Source: Elmis aenea (lineage: Eukaryota > Arthropoda > Insecta > Coleoptera > Elmidae). From it: a stretch of 64,000 nt of DNA. Both the position numbers and the translations under genes were made by a program. The stretch is taken from contig OX393577.1 in assembly GCA_947652605.1 (NCBI GenBank), positions 24,679,466 through 24,743,465 of the forward strand, given 5' to 3'. Below the pieces are notes generated by a model. The model saw nothing but the letters and a program-made list of their open reading frames with translations. It did not search any database and was not told the origin of the DNA. Shown piece after piece: positions 20,514 through 35,025 of the stretch. The stretch's first letter is position 1; each line of letters opens with the position of its first letter.

Positions 20514-23500
20514 GATTAGAATTTTTCTTTAAAAACGTTACAGTCCCAATTAAACTTTATTTGTAGCTCTTAATATAAGCGACATTCCTGTTTTGACCCT
20601 TGACTTTGGGACACCGTGTATAACTTTTGATAGAAGCATTTTTGGAACCCACGTACATACAGACTTCTTTAATTATATAGATCAGAGAACAAGCTTTTAA
20701 AGATTGAACAGACATATGATTAACAGCCTGTATAGTATGGACTCAAGGCAAATTCATCCTGTATAATAATAAGATAATTAACTCAACTAAGAAAAACTAA
20801 AAAAACTTTGAGGTATCATGCATGACATGGGACAGAATTAAAAAACTCCCAATATTTTATCTCCTATTTTATTAAGAAATTTAAATGTCATTCAATGACA
20901 GAATAACAATGTACATTTCAAAATGTACATTTTATTGCAAGTATCACTTGAAAATTTCCCAAAAAGCTGTAACCGTGACCACTTTTTACTACTGTTGCTA
21001 TACAATATCAAAAATCCAACTAACATAATAAAAACAAACACCAAATGATCAGTTTTAAATTAAATAAGGTTGTTACTTGTAATACTGTTAATAAATTGAC
21101 TACAAAACAATAAATTACTACAACTGGAAAGATTGCAGACACTGTGCTTATTGATACTTGTTATATACACCTATCAAATATTTTTTTCTTTAACCGCATC
21201 GTTATTTACAACATTTATAAGAAAATTTAGATGAGTCGTTTAATTAGCCATAAAATTTCTAACACGTTGTTATAAATACTACTCAAAATAATCTTATTTT
21301 AAAATACTAACAATTTTACGGCTAATTATACCTGCAATTGGCTAACGTTGCTATGCTAAGTAATAAGTATGGCACAATGCAGAAAATGTAACTACATACA
21401 ATTATATACTATTGTTAATTTTTTGAAACCTTACTACTTTCATAATTGAGTATTATACAAATAAATTTAAAAAATATCAATATTTTAGTAATAAATATAA
21501 AAATAAAGTTTCTTTTTTAGTAAATAAAAAAATTATTGGAATTATTGGAGATAGATTTATACTCGTGAACTACTGAAAAATCTACAAAAATATATTTTTC
21601 AAGTATTTCATACAATATCAAGTTCGTTTAGACAAGGCATGACTAAAAAAAATACATATTCAAAAACTACACAATAATTTACCAATTTTATAAATGATTT
21701 TGGACTGTAACTTGAAAGCAACCACACTTTTGTACAAAATATGTTTCACACGGTACAATATTTATGTACAGAATTGTATTGTGAATAATTGATTACAAGT
21801 ATAAATCTTTTGTTAAGGGTACAAATAATATTTCCTTATTAAAGTTATAAGATTTGGCAAAAAATATTTCGTTGTTAAAATAAAAATATTTAAATGCTCT
21901 GTGGAATGAAATATACAATTGGTAGAAAAAACAACTGGTTGTTTACCAAGATCGATAGTTATATAATCCAAATATAATTGTTTTTAAAATGAGCAGAATT
22001 TCTTGATACACTCCAACTTGAAAGTTAACAATGTTTTAGTTATATATAAACAAGCAGAATGGCAATTTTTTTACCTTCAGAATTCAATTTTATGTTTTTT
22101 TAAAGGACGGTACTAACAACATTTAGAACTACAATAATTTTCAGATTAACAAAATACATTTTTTTTTAAATTTTTCTTACATTCTAAAGCAAAAATACAA
22201 TAATATCAGCATCCTCTTCATATCAACAGTTATTACAATTTTTTAGACATTTCTAGAGTAGCTTTAAAATTTTATAGACATAGAGAACATATATCAAATG
22301 TATTTGATTAATGATGAATAAATGTTACTTCAGATATACAATTTCGAGTTGTCAATATAAATTTTGTATATAAAAGTAATTGTAAAAAAGCTATCCATCC
22401 AATATTTCTTAACTTATTGTAGAATATGTTGTGATTAAACATAACACTTTCCTCTGTAACACACACCAATCTAGGAAACCCAACATTATACGAAAAAGAA
22501 TTATTTCCAAGAATATTAAATATTAAATTTGATGTGCACAGAATTCCTACAATTTTTTTTTTTTTACAAACACTGAATCACAAATACTGAAATTTTAATC
22601 GTAAAAAATATTATTAATTAAATTTGTTCATTCGATTCTATTTGAAAATATGTATAGACGTATTTCAATAACAAAAATTATGTACATTAGGTCCTTACTA
22701 CATCTTAAGTGTAATAATAAATTAAAATCACAGTAATAATAAATATAAATAGGTCTTTAAATTTTGCAAGTATTGCAAAAAAAATTAAAATAATTTAAAA
22801 CAAATTAAGATATCATTTTACATGGATTCAAAAATGAGTTATTCAAATGTGAATTGAACAACATAATTAAATTAAACTCGTTGCCTATAAGTCTAGACAT
22901 TAACATAATTATTGTTCCAATTTTAATTGCCACAAATAAATGCAAAGTATCTTATCACTATTGCATTTTAGCAATGGCGAAAATACTTAACTTTGTATTG
23001 CTTTTTAACAAATATTTTCATTATAGATCATTGCTTAACACCACACTGCAGATACAGTTCCAACAAAATGCGATACCACATTTGCATCACATAGCATTAT
23101 ACATGTTAAATTTGCTAATTGACATGAAGTTAACTTCAAGTAATTCATAGCTGTTAATATAATTTTGAAACACTGACACGATTAAAACTTTGCACACAAA
23201 TATACTATACCAGGGCTGCCCAACTTCTATATGAGGGCGAGCCATTTTTTTTTCTCCAAATCACTATTGAATATAATTCTAATAGGTGAAACGAAATTAT
23301 ATGTGTGTATTGAATTAAGGATCAACTTAAATAATTTTTCGCAAGATGTTTGGAGGCTAGAAATTTTTTTCTCGGGCCGGATGTGGCTCACCAGTTGGCT
23401 GTTGAGTGGTCCTAAATCAATGGGATTACCATCAGCTACTTTTGAAAACAAATATCTCATTATTTATTTCCATTTGAACCATAACACGTTAAGGAATTCT

Positions 23501-23877
23501 TCAGATGTTTAAATGAATAAATTTTAAATATATATTACATACTTTTTTGCTAATTTTCAACAGTATTTCAACATGCTAAATCTGATAGAAGGGCACCCAC
23601 CTGTACTATGCATTGAAGTTTTTGAAAATGTTGTACCTATACCCTAACTTAAATCTAATTATAAATATTAACTATGATGACTAATACTTTTACGATTCAA
23701 AAATTCTACTCGAAAGCGTAAATAGTAAACGAAATAATTTTTACTCTGACGAGAAATATTTTTGGTGGAATTAAATCAATTTTTTTGAGTGCAATTATGT
23801 TGATCAACTGGATTCAATAAGAATCTGTGCACATTAATTTGTCCTTGCTTTCGACTATCATGTGATGCTTAATTAAA
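20514..23877. other. AT-rich stretch downstream of RN-tre, no gene seen
   Basis: Very A+T-rich with no frame resembling a protein family. The proximal part is probably RN-tre 3' untranslated sequence. At 23211-23410 a worn hAT end (CAGGGCTGCCCAACTTC) and a GGGCCGG.TGTGGCTCACCAG stretch are likely repeat relics. Confidence 0.4.
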
Positions 23878-26800
23878 CTACTTTAAATCAAGTTCTGGGC
23901 TATCCAATTGAAACGATTTAATCTGGCCGTGTTCGACTAACGGAGTAGGAAGTTCATCATTATCAATTTTAATCCTAATTTTGTTGCTTTCAGGAAAGGA
24001 ACTTGGTGGTATTCTATGTACATCCCCGTTCTGAGGGCTAGCAATAGGAGTATCTAACGGCGAGTAGGGAACATAAATTCTTAAGACATCGGGACTAGGA
24101 TTGTGTGGAGTAGCTCTGGGTGTTGAATGCGCACTTAAGGCTTGCTTCTGCATGCTGCTTAGGGGCCCAATACCCGAACCTACCGAACTAGCACCTCCAA
24201 CGGAATTATCTGACATATTGCTATGTGTGTCCAAGCTATTTTCGTGAGCTTGGGAACGAGTTATTGTGGAAAAGACGGAAAGATCGGCCGTCGATGTTAC
24301 ACTGGTATCGGCTAAGGAACGGCGAGATCCCATGTGTTGACATTCAAGTAAGCTACTGGCGTCGTCCATACTCGGATCGAAAGAGAATTTTGAGCCTGTA
24401 ATAAATTAAATTATAGTTCGATGAAATTTTAACAACCAAGTTTTTTTCAAGAAATTATTTGATTTAGGAAAATCTTTTTTTTTAACTTAACATTTGTGCT
24501 ATGTGGCGAAATTGTTTAGTATTTCTTTAAACCCAAAAAAAATAAAATATGATTGTAATTCTATCTATACTGACTAAACAATTGACAAATTTTAATATGA
24601 ATCATCTACTAATAAAAATATAGGCCAAAAAATATTTTCCTCTCGTAAAATCAGAAAAAAAAAACTATATAGTTTTTATCGTTTATTCTCAAACTAACGT
24701 TCATTTGTTACTGCTATCTATTTAAAAAAAATAATCATTCGAATGCATGGTAAACTACAGCTTCAATTTGAAAAATTCCATATTTCTTTCCTTGAAACAA
24801 AATATTAAACTATATTTTTTTCTGTCAAATTTTAGTATTATTAATTTAATAATAGCTTGCCATTTGAAAAGCAAATTAAAATTATTTTTTTTATTAACCA
24901 TCAAATGTTTCGATTTACTTGTTTGACTCTTGTGTGCAGCTTTTTCCACCATTTAATAATGTTGAAGGTTAGTTGGGGTTATTCGTAAAAACAAATGAGA
25001 TAATCAAAGTAGTAATAATCTCTGGGGCACACTGCTCATGGTAATTTTTTAATTTATTTAGCATCAAAAACCTAAATTTAAGTAAACAGCTAAAGTGATT
25101 TTTTTTGTGAATACAATTTTTATTTCAACTGTAAAAATTGCTCATTAATAAAATTAAATGAATTTTTTATACAATGTCAAATTTTAAATACTCATTTAGC
25201 ATTATTAATGATCTTTAATTACAATTAAAAATGAGTGATATATATCTGTAACAACAATTAAAAGTACCAATAAAATAAGTACTTTATATACAGGGCTGTG
25301 CAGTCGGAGTCGGAGTTTAGAAGGAATTTCTGGTCAGTGGAGTCGGAGTCGGAAAAAATGTACCGACTCCGACTCCGGGTACAACAAAAAATTGCGAGAT
25401 GGTCCTTTGTCGCAAAATTTAAGCTCAAATTTTAAATAATTTTTTTATATTTCTTTTTTTTTTTCTTATATTACACATAAAATGTCTTAGTATTTAATTT
25501 TGTCGGAGTCGGAGTCGAACTACTAAAATTATCAGAAGTCGACTTTTTTTTTACCGACTCCGCAGCCCTGTTTATATATCACGTTTTCTTTACTAACCAA
25601 GAATAGTTTTGCTATTAAATTTTTTACTTCGAAATTCCAATAATGTGCCACTATTGGTAATTAAAGTTAAATACCACAACAAACCAGGAACAATTATATT
25701 ACGATTATTTACATTATTAAATTTACAACTTTTTACTATCTTAGTTCATTAATTATTAAGTAAAATTATTTAAACTTCCTATTTTCTACTTGAAAATGTT
25801 ACAGCCGAACTAAAATGTACAGATTTATCCAAGTTTTTCTCTTTACTTAATTTCTTGGTTCTTTCATCTTTAGCATAAGGCGAAATATTGCTCATTACCT
25901 CACCATTTTGTGTATGCCTCGATATTTTTACCGAATTGGGATCGCGTCGAAGTATTTTAATTTTTTCTTCAACTTTAAATACTTTGTTGGGGTTGTTGGG
26001 ATTATTAATGCTAGGACAGGGTAGGATGAGAGGGATATGGCTCACGGAGGGTTGAAAAAGAGGCAAGGAGTCTAAAACAAAAATAAACTTCATGGCAAAC
26101 TCTTCATTCACACCTACCCTAGTGCAAGCAGTTGTTCGTATCCGCTGCAGAGTTTTATCAAATGCTGATTTCTGGTAAAACTAGAATAAGTACAGCTCAT
26201 TTACACCAAAGAATTAAGCCAAGTTAAAAGTGCACAAAGCTTGCGATTTATAATATTCTACGGTGCAAACAAAAACTATATTTCATACATAAACGTATTC
26301 AAATCCTTATGTACCAATTAGAAAAAAAAACTTTTTACTGATTGACAGTTTTACAGTTGTCAAAATGCAATACGTGTTTCAAGACTCTCGCCTCTACATC
26401 ACTTGCAGTGTTCTTTACAATATTATAAATAAGACTGGAACTGATAAAAAATACAAGATTTTTGAAACTGGTCTAAGCATTTCGACTAGCAATTCTTCGA
26501 AAAAAAGATAAATGATTTTTAATTAAGCTTATTTATATTAATTAATTAATCTTTTAAATAATCCAACATTTTATTACTATTATTAATAGAGTTTACATCA
26601 AAAATTTCTTAAAGTAAATAAATAAGTAACACCTAAAAATTCACTTTTACTGTTTGTAAGCTCAATATTTTGTTTGTTAGCTGTTCACAAAAATTGCTTT
26701 AGATTATTTTGTACAAAAATTGTTAACATTTTGAAAGTCATTAAACCTACACCTTATTAGCAGAACATAGAGACCAATAAGCTCTTCGTCAAACATGTCA

Positions 26801-29800
26801 TACAAACAAAAAGATTAAAAATGCTGAAATGCTGTGGACTATGGCAAGGTAAATTAAGTAAACCAAAAACCGCACATTATTTACAAAAATATATATTATA
26901 ATGCATGTGGCATACAACTAATTGTAAATTAACATTTATACATGTACAAATATTACATTAAAATAAATCACATATACATGCAGAGTTCATGCTTACACCA
27001 ATAAAAACAAAGATATAAAATTCTACCAAACAGCACAGACAGAACATGGTTTGATAATATTGGTGACATGCTGCGAAATTTGGCAATCAAACTCATGACT
27101 TAAGAGTCATTTAAAAGCTAGTCATGTAATAAATATCAATCACTGGCTATGGAAAAATTTACAGTTGTTCATTATGTTATTTGTGAGTATAATGTCAATT
27201 CCAAGTTATTTTTCATTTAATATAAAAGTTATACATAAATGTCGCACCAAAGTTTCAGAAAATGAGCAGATTAGAGTTTATGTTGCCACAACCAAACACA
27301 GAATAAGTTTTAAGACTCATATCTCAATTAATTAAAATAAAATCATCTCGAAAATTATGGAGACAATAGGCAAAAAAAAAATGTTAGAAATAATAGGTAC
27401 CTACTTACATTATACTATTTTTTATAGTGAAAAATATTTTAAAATACTATTTAATTTATAAACACTAAAATTAAGACAATTAAAATATATGCATCACAAG
27501 TATTTGAAATCAAATAACAAAATAATTTGTGAGCACATTTTTTTTTACAAAAGTTGCAACATTATACATGATATTTAAATTGATATTAAATTTTAAAACT
27601 CACCCTGAGAATTTTATGGTTTTGTTAAAAATGTAAATGTTGGAAAAAATTAAATGTGGTGGTTAATCTTAACTCAATTTGGAAAACACAGAAGTAGCAA
27701 TACAACATGAAACCGACAAGCCAAACAAATTATTCCTCATAAGTATAATCAACTGTAAAAATATAATTGTACAAAAGTATTTAATTCTAATAATATATAA
27801 TTGAACTTAAGGTATAACATACCTTAATCAAAAAATGTACTGAAAATAAGTACTATTACTATTACTAGAGATTCCTGTTCAAATATTAAAGCAATTTTTG
27901 AGCATTAAGTAATAAAACATATCCAATGAATTTGTACAGAATTGTTTTTATGAAACAAACAGTTGAGGAGTTTGAAACGTCAGAGAACACAAAGTTATTA
28001 TCGACAGCAAAACTTTACATTAACAACAGGAGATACTGATCAACTTGCAAAAGTACTAATATATAATTATAAAAACAAATAAAAAATATTTACAACTTAC
28101 TAAAAGAATTAAATGCATGGTTTAATAGCACAAAAAACACTGAATTAAATTTGATGTTTTTCATACACCGTATGTAACAAAATAAAATTCATATGGATTT
28201 TGTCACATATCCAAAATTCAGTACACAAAAGTCTTAAACTGAGGTTTCACTATGCTGTATTAATAAATAAATCTCAATGAAATCAGGCATCTTTCTAGTT
28301 AGTTATCCTTCACCTTCAAAACTTTAAAATAAATAATTCAGTGGATATGTACACTATTTTAACCAAAATTACTGTTTCTATATGCTTTTGATATGTAAGC
28401 ACTAATAGCAAAACAAGTCATAATCTTGTACATTCATATGAACTACTGCCTATGCTAGCAGAAGTATCACTTTTACTACTTATAGTGCTTATAGAACTGC
28501 TAGTGTTAACAAAAACAGTATCAATGTCCGTACCTGTTAATCCCGCAGAATCACCAACAGACAGTTGAGATTCTCTGGTTTCATTCTCCAACGCTTCCTG
28601 GGCTTCCTCCCGTCTCAAAGCTATGATTTCGTTGGTTTCCTTTTCTTTTTCTGTGAATTTTTCTGCTCGCCGTCCGACTATCTGTTCAAACGTAGGCTCT
28701 GTGAACAGCCCAAACTGTCTAGTTGGTAACTCCTCTTTATGAGGTGGCCCTGGATGGTCTAGTTTTGCTCGTTTGAGCTCTTCAATCGAACGTTCTAATT
28801 GTTGTACCACAGTGTCATCATCGTACATGAAATCTTTGTACAGTTTTACCTAGAAAAATAACAGATTTAGTTAATTTAATTAAAACAAATTCCACCAATC
28901 AATCATAAAAAAAAAACGAACAATAAATTAATGATAAAGGGCAATAAAAATTGTCAATTGTATTTTGGCCCACGAAATGACACGTACATGCAACATTTCG
29001 TTGTGAACTTGTAAATTCAAATTTTTATTCATAACTCACCTGTATATAATGTACAATAGAATCCATATCATTCAGTTTCATTATATTGCGTTTATGTAGT
29101 TTTAATATTGTATAAGCCATAGCTGTAATCACCCTTTCGCCATCAAATAAATAAATATCCCATATCCTGAGACAAATACTAAACGGAACCTAATATTTAA
29201 AATCAAAATAAATTAATCACATTATGTCATCAACATGCAACGATTACTCACTCTTTCAACAAAACAAACAAAAAACCATTTGAGTGAATAGAGAATGGCA
29301 TCTAATCCATGTTTGTCGAAATGTTTTTTGAGCTTTGGCATGAACTTATTTAATACACGATCATGGTGTGCCAAGAATCTTGTTAGTTTAGGGAAGCCCT
29401 CCTTGTATAATCCATGCATTGAGTATTTTAGGTCTGATAACAGCACGTGAGTGGCCCAAAACGCGTCTTCTTCGTCCATGTACATAAGAAGAACACCTGT
29501 CAAACCTGACATCCCTTGACAATATCCCACCTAAAAACAAAATTAAACTTTGAATATCTGAACATTCCTAAACCACATGAAACAAATTTTAAAAAAATAG
29601 TTTTTTACATATCGTTCAACATTTTCATTTGTCTTTTTTCGCAGGTAATTTCACGAAAACTCTCATTTTTGCTGCCAATCAAATTGTCAAACTTGTGTTC
29701 ATATAAATCTTTGAACTTTTTATTACAAATGAACATTAAAATGAATATTCACATCAATAAACAATAAATCAAATTCTAAATACAACAGTCTACAACAACA

Positions 29801-30468
29801 AAAGTTTTGGTACACAAAGAACTCGGGTGTTAAAAATATAAATTGTTTTAACATTAAAAAATTTATTAAAAAAAAAGTTTAATAATATTAATCGAATGAA
29901 TTACTTTTATCACACATACCTCTGAATTATACATTGCATATGCTGTTAATACATTAAAAAGAGATTGTTGTTTAATTCCATATCGCTCTCGATAAATGAT
30001 ATGTTCACGGAACTGTCGATTTACATCTGAATCTATTTGTCTAGCATCTGTAGAATATTGCTTCGCTAATTTCATCATTTCATTATATTTTCCTTTGTTT
30101 TCATTTTTAATTTTTTCTAGATTTAATAACTTGCACCAAACTTGTGACCTTAATGAGTTAGGAATGCCTTTATATATGCGTTTATGGAGTTTTTCTTTGG
30201 TGGCTGATGTATCCCACGACTTTAACATTTTCAACCATTTTTTAACACGTTCTAATTCGATCTGCTGCTTTTTTGCTTCCTGCGGGTCCACTTTTGATGG
30301 TAAACGTTTGTCATGTATAAAACCATATCTGTCTGTTGCATGATAAACCTCGAATGATGGATCTTCCCAAGGATCGATTTCAGCACCATCCTCTCGGCCA
30401 CGCTCATATCGTTTAAATATTCTGTCCCGTTCTTCCGCAGATCTTTTTAACAAGTCCTCTTCATTCAT
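23878..30468 (-). CDS. RN-tre: RN-tre/USP6NL orthologue, TBC-domain Rab GTPase-activating protein
   Basis: Exons by hand: 30468-29920, 29530-29252, 29189-29040, 28849-28432, 26071-25790, 24395-23878; 731 aa. The start [15 protein letters not shown], the [18 protein letters not shown] block and the TBC core follow vertebrate USP6NL closely. The dual catalytic fingers are present: IDSDVNR (Arg151) and YCQG (Gln188). Then come [14 protein letters not shown] and [18 protein letters not shown]-tre activates GTP hydrolysis on Rab5/Rab43-type GTPases in endocytosis and Golgi traffic and links to receptor signalling. The tail beyond residue 330 is Ser/Pro-rich and disordered. The fourth exon may instead read through to a stop at 28418 (469-aa form), so the last two exons are a model, joined in phase (SSYE-YSLPLF and TFS-SSKFSF). 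First-exon untranslated sequence was not placed. Head-to-head with TMEM258. Confidence 0.85.
25291..25570. mobile_element. hAT miniature in an RN-tre intron
   Basis: The ends CAGGGCTGTGCAGTCGGAGT and ACTCCGCAGCCCTG are flanked by identical 8-bp repeats TTTATATA (25283-25290 and 25571-25578). The interior carries many copies of GTCGGAGTCGGAG in both orientations. Non-coding, 280 bp. Confidence 0.9.
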
Positions 30469-31263
30469 CCCATGTACAGTGATTTTAACTATGTATGTTC
30501 ACTAAAGTATAGCATTCCGCTTAATGTAAAGTTTGAATGATTGTTCGTGCATTGAAGCAACGTTTAAACATCTGTAAGCAAAGTATTCCAAATCAAAAAT
30601 GTTAACTTTAAATGAGGGCAATAGGTTAATAAAGAAATACTTTTTATTGTGCCATCATAAAAGCTTTGCAAAATAATGGTATATCACATACAAACAAAAT
30701 TAATATAAACTTTGATAGCAAACGGACTGTGTGGACTAGAAATAAATTTTTTTTGAAAATGACACCTGTCAAATATCACAGGAAGAGCAAACATTCCCTT
30801 GTTTTTGTTAAGAGGTTAACTGCCACATATAAGTAAAATTTACAACAAAATTCGCTAATACGAAAGCTTCGTAAAGGTTTTATTTAAAATTATAACATAT
30901 CTACCTTTTTTATATAAACAACATGAAGAAATTTATTTTATATGCGAATGGGTGGAATACTTGAGTGCACACATACCGATTGAGCGGTTTATATAAAAAG
31001 CGAACCATTCAAATTAAAGTTTTCACAAATTGAGTGGTAATTACAAATCTGGTAATCTATTTACAGAGCAATAAAGTATACACTGAAATTCGACTTTTTT
31101 TTATCTAAGAGTACTGATATTCATGAATTCAATTAAACATTAATTTTTAAAAGTAGGGTTATGAACTTTTAATACGTCAGTTGTCACTTATCAGTCGCTA
31201 ACTGGCGTGACACGTAGTAAACCGATTGTAAATGTTTCGATAATTGTAAATAAAAAATACTTC
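30469..31263. promoter_or_regulatory. divergent spacer between RN-tre and TMEM258
   Basis: About 0.8 kb separates the two start codons, which point away from each other. It must hold both promoters and both 5' untranslated regions, including any non-coding first exon of RN-tre. No individual motif can be claimed. The role as a shared promoter is inferred from spacing alone. Confidence 0.4.
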
Positions 31264-31617
31264 ATGATGGTAAGATTAATTTATATTTCATTTTATAGTT
31301 ACGCAGCTATTATATGACCGAAATACGTAAACGACCTGTTTAATATGTAAAATGTAAAACCATAACCGTTTTTTTAGGTTGATGTTGAATCTATGGCCGG
31401 CTACGTTTCACCTGTGAACCCCAACGTGTTTCCACATTTAACGTTTGTTCTATTAGGGATTGGCATATTTTTTACCGCATGGTTTTTTGTATATGAAGTG
31501 ACAAGTACAAAACAAACACGAGATATCAAAAAAGAATTACTCGTATCGTTAGTTGCTTCAATTTTCTCTGGCTTTGGAATATTATTTCTATTATTATCAG
31601 TTGGCATATACGTTTAA
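31264..31617 (+). CDS. TMEM258: TMEM258, oligosaccharyltransferase complex subunit
   Basis: Two exons: 31264-31269 (ATGATG, then GTAAGA donor) and 31378-31617 after TTTTTTTAG. The product is 80-81 aa depending on which of the two starting ATGs is used. [14 protein letters not shown] parallels the human start, and the body [16 protein letters not shown]...[15 protein letters not shown] is almost identical to vertebrate TMEM258 over its whole length. Two hydrophobic helices (about 22-42 and 58-78) flank a charged loop [13 protein letters not shown]258 is an ER membrane subunit of the oligosaccharyltransferase complex for N-glycosylation (Kuduk in Drosophila). A poly(A) signal AATAAA lies at 31711-31716. 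The reverse-strand frames here are shadows. Confidence 0.95.
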
Positions 31618-31717
31618 GATGTGTATGTATAAGAAAACTTAAAAATAACGATTTTGCTGTAACTTGTTCCACTACTTTGTGTATAAATTTATGCAATGCA
31701 CTAAGCAATTAATAAAT

Positions 31718-34700
31718 AAGTTTTTACGATTTTGTCTTTTAAATAACCTTTAAATGTTAAGTTACATGATAATGATAGTGCAGGAACCTATAAGCCAGGC
31801 TCCAATTGTGTGTGAATTTAATAGAAGGTACATTTACCAACAAATTTTAGTTAAGATTATTGAATTTTTGATCAATTTTAAAAATAACTTCACATGTGTG
31901 GTTGACAGGCAGACTTCCTTATTGTAAAAATTTATCTTTTATACTGTAAAAATAGAATTTAAAAAATATATTTCCATAACACATTGTTAAAGATATTTCT
32001 ATTCAAATTTAATCAAGCATCTGAAATGTTCAAATAAGTTTTAATTTATTTCTGAGTAAACAAAAAAATTTCGATAAAATTGAGAAATAATAGGTTGATA
32101 ATTTTATCTTTGCAATTTTTTTAAGCCACCTTTTACCCCTGGTGAAGTCAGGTTCCAATTTTGTGAGCATTTTAAAACAATATACATTAACGAACACATT
32201 TTAGTTGGGATAACTGAATTATTTAGAAACAATTCCTTAAAGCTTGTCGCGAGAAGTTCATAGGCATTAAATCAACAAAAATAGGATTATTTTAATGTCG
32301 AATTACATACCTATAAACATCTGGTGACAAGCTTTTAGGAAAAATTATTTACTTCTTTTTAGTACATAGTTTTTAAAAAGGTTTTTTTGCCTAATTTCCG
32401 TTTTAAAATCATTTCCGCCATATTGGCACAGCTATTCTGAATTCTTTAATTTTGATCCGAAAATCATAATCCACCCGAGAAAACCTATAGATATCGTGAT
32501 ATCAACTTTGAGTCGAGTCAAGTCATACTATACAGAGTGAATCATTAGTGCGGTATCAGTCCATTGTGGCTAAACGCTTTGAGATAAAAAGTTGAATTAA
32601 ACTGATTTAAACGCTATTTCATACAGTTTTTTCTTTCAAACACGATAAAAATATTTTCAAATATACAGGGTGAGTCACCTCTCTGGAACTAATAGCAACT
32701 TTTATATTTCAAATGCAACACCCCATTTTTTATTTAATATTTTTGACCACCTTTACTTTAGCTTTGCTTCAATATAAAATACTACCGGTTTTTATGCGGC
32801 GATGTCACTACAAAAAATTATTTTCAAAATTTTTCAAGGTTGTAAGTCTTTATTTAAAAGATTCTCCCAAAGTTATTTTTCGAAGTACAGAGTTGTAATT
32901 TGGTAAGGACATGTAGAAAACATTGCTCTATTCGCACGATATGAAAAAGTTTGAATCACACATACTGTATCTACGAGTTTAGGAATAAAATGTATAAGCA
33001 TAACGTAATTTACCAAAAGTAAATACATATCGGCATTAAACAATAGTATTTTTTTTCCTTATTTATAATTAAAACCGAATTAAAAAATAGTGTTATTCAA
33101 CTTAAATTTAAATAATTGAAACCTAATGATACATATTTACAGTTCAATAATTGTTAAAATGGAAAGTCCGTTTTAGACTCAAAAACAAAAATATTGGTCA
33201 GGTAAATTCTCAAAAAGCTATTTGCTTAATAAATTTACATATATTTAAATTCATAAAAACGTAGGCAAACTTGATAGACTTCATCTGTATTTTTAAATCA
33301 ACTGAAATGCAAACCTTTAAATGTCTTGACAAAGAACAATGGACTAACACCACTTTTATAATAAACAGTCAAAATTTTGAAAATCAAATTTTTGTTGTGA
33401 TAATATATTTATCACCATCTATGGTTGAAAAATATAGAAAAAATGTTTTCAGATATTCTGAACAAAGTGATTCAAAATAATATACAAAAGTCTCAATCAA
33501 ATACTTTAAATGACATATTTATTACAATGATAAAAAAAATTATTAATTTTACCAACAAATATTGTGCTCGATTTTACATTTACAATTTTAAAATAATTTT
33601 TCTTCATCTCAAACCCTTAATTCTTTTGAGCAGTATGTTTCATGTGAATTTAGATGGATTATTACGTGATTTTCCGATAACAATAAACTTAAAACTATAG
33701 TTGTAATTGTATAATTTATTGTAATATAATAAACATAAAATGACATGTTTTATTATACAATGATACAATACCTAGATAAAACAATGGTCCCCAACAACCC
33801 AAGAGTCCCCAGCATGAAAGCTAACAGTCCCTAACCCTGTAAGAAAATCATGATTAGTACAAGCAGGTTAAAGAAAATTACTTTACAAAATATTTTTTTA
33901 AATTTTTGCAATCATTGTTAGTTTATTAGTGAAATTCGTTTTGTTTGCTTAAATAGTATTCTTTTAATTGTAAATATGAGTAGTCTTTTATGCTTAAATT
34001 CACTGGTAATTACGTCATGAGAGAAAAGGAATTCAACTTTTTTTTAAAGATTTTGGGGAGACAAAAGTTAAAAAGATTAATTTCAATTGAGTTTCTATTT
34101 AGTTTATACTTTATAACAAAATAGGGTTGTTTTGCTTTTCTTAATTCAGTCAGTTTGTCAAATTGTTGTGTGTGTTCAACAAATTACAAAATAGAATATA
34201 TCGTGTAACAATATTATATAAATGAAGCTTAATTTTTTCCAATTTTTTAAGGGTTTGTATTGCGTAGGGTCCCGTGCTTTTCAGGGCAGGCCCTGTCTAA
34301 TAAATATATGAATATAGTCTTGTAAAAGAAGAAACAAAACCTAATCAAACAACTGAATCATTATGTAATTTTTTATTCTTTTGTTTATCTTTTACAGGAT
34401 CAGTTCCGTAAGTGTTTAATGCTTCGTTTATTATTTATTGCTTACATTACTTCGTATAAGATTTATAACGGAACGTAAGGCCATTATATGAAATAAGTGT
34501 CTGAAGCACCAATTTTGAATATAAATTACATTTCATTTACACAAGTACTGCAAACCAAATTAATATAATAACATGAATCCCAGAAAAAATGAAAAATATA
34601 AATCCGTGGGTAACTAGATGAGCAAAAAATTAACAGTGACGATTTAGCAAATTTGAAATACTGGAAAATTAAATGTTCTAGCACTCATATTGGACATGAA

Positions 34701-35025
34701 AACATCCGAAGTACACTTGATCTACTATGCCATTTTAGTTACCGCTCGTTAAACTTTACCAATATTTGAACCTCTCGACACGATTTTAAACTAGTAGTGA
34801 GACAGCAAGTTCGCTTTTCATTACCAATATCACTACCAAAATGAAAGTGAGTTTGGATTTAATTTTTATTAGTTTACTTTAATAACATTGTTTTAAAAGC
34901 TGGATATTGTACATAATTTTAATTATATATAATACAATACATAGTTTATAACATAAAAACTATTAAAAATATATAATCAGCATAAGCTTAATTGAAAATC
35001 ATAGATAATTGTCTATAAAAATAAT
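31718..35025. other. AT-rich intergenic stretch, no gene seen
   Basis: No credible coding frame. Scattered repeat ends occur: CAGAGTGAATCATTAGTGCGG near 32532 and CAGGGTGAGTCACCTCTCTG at 32666, each without a mirrored partner. ORFs at 32713-32898, 33271-33480 and 33425-33700 are low-complexity AT-rich frames. A short ATGAAA|GTGAGT at 34841 could be a tiny first exon, but nothing follows that supports it. Confidence 0.4.

Noticed and set aside
23227..23512. Opposing ORFs around 23.2-23.5 kb
   Set aside because: They overlap a worn hAT end with AT-rich sequence and show no conserved motif on either strand.
32713..33700. Three AT-rich plus-strand ORFs after TMEM258
   Set aside because: Codon use is low-complexity Phe/Ile/Lys/Asn, no motif, typical of chance frames in AT-rich DNA.
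34841..34852. ATGAAA|GTGAGT as a tiny first exon on the plus strand
   Set aside because: Only two codons; no downstream exon with coding character was found before TSG101's opposite-strand exons.
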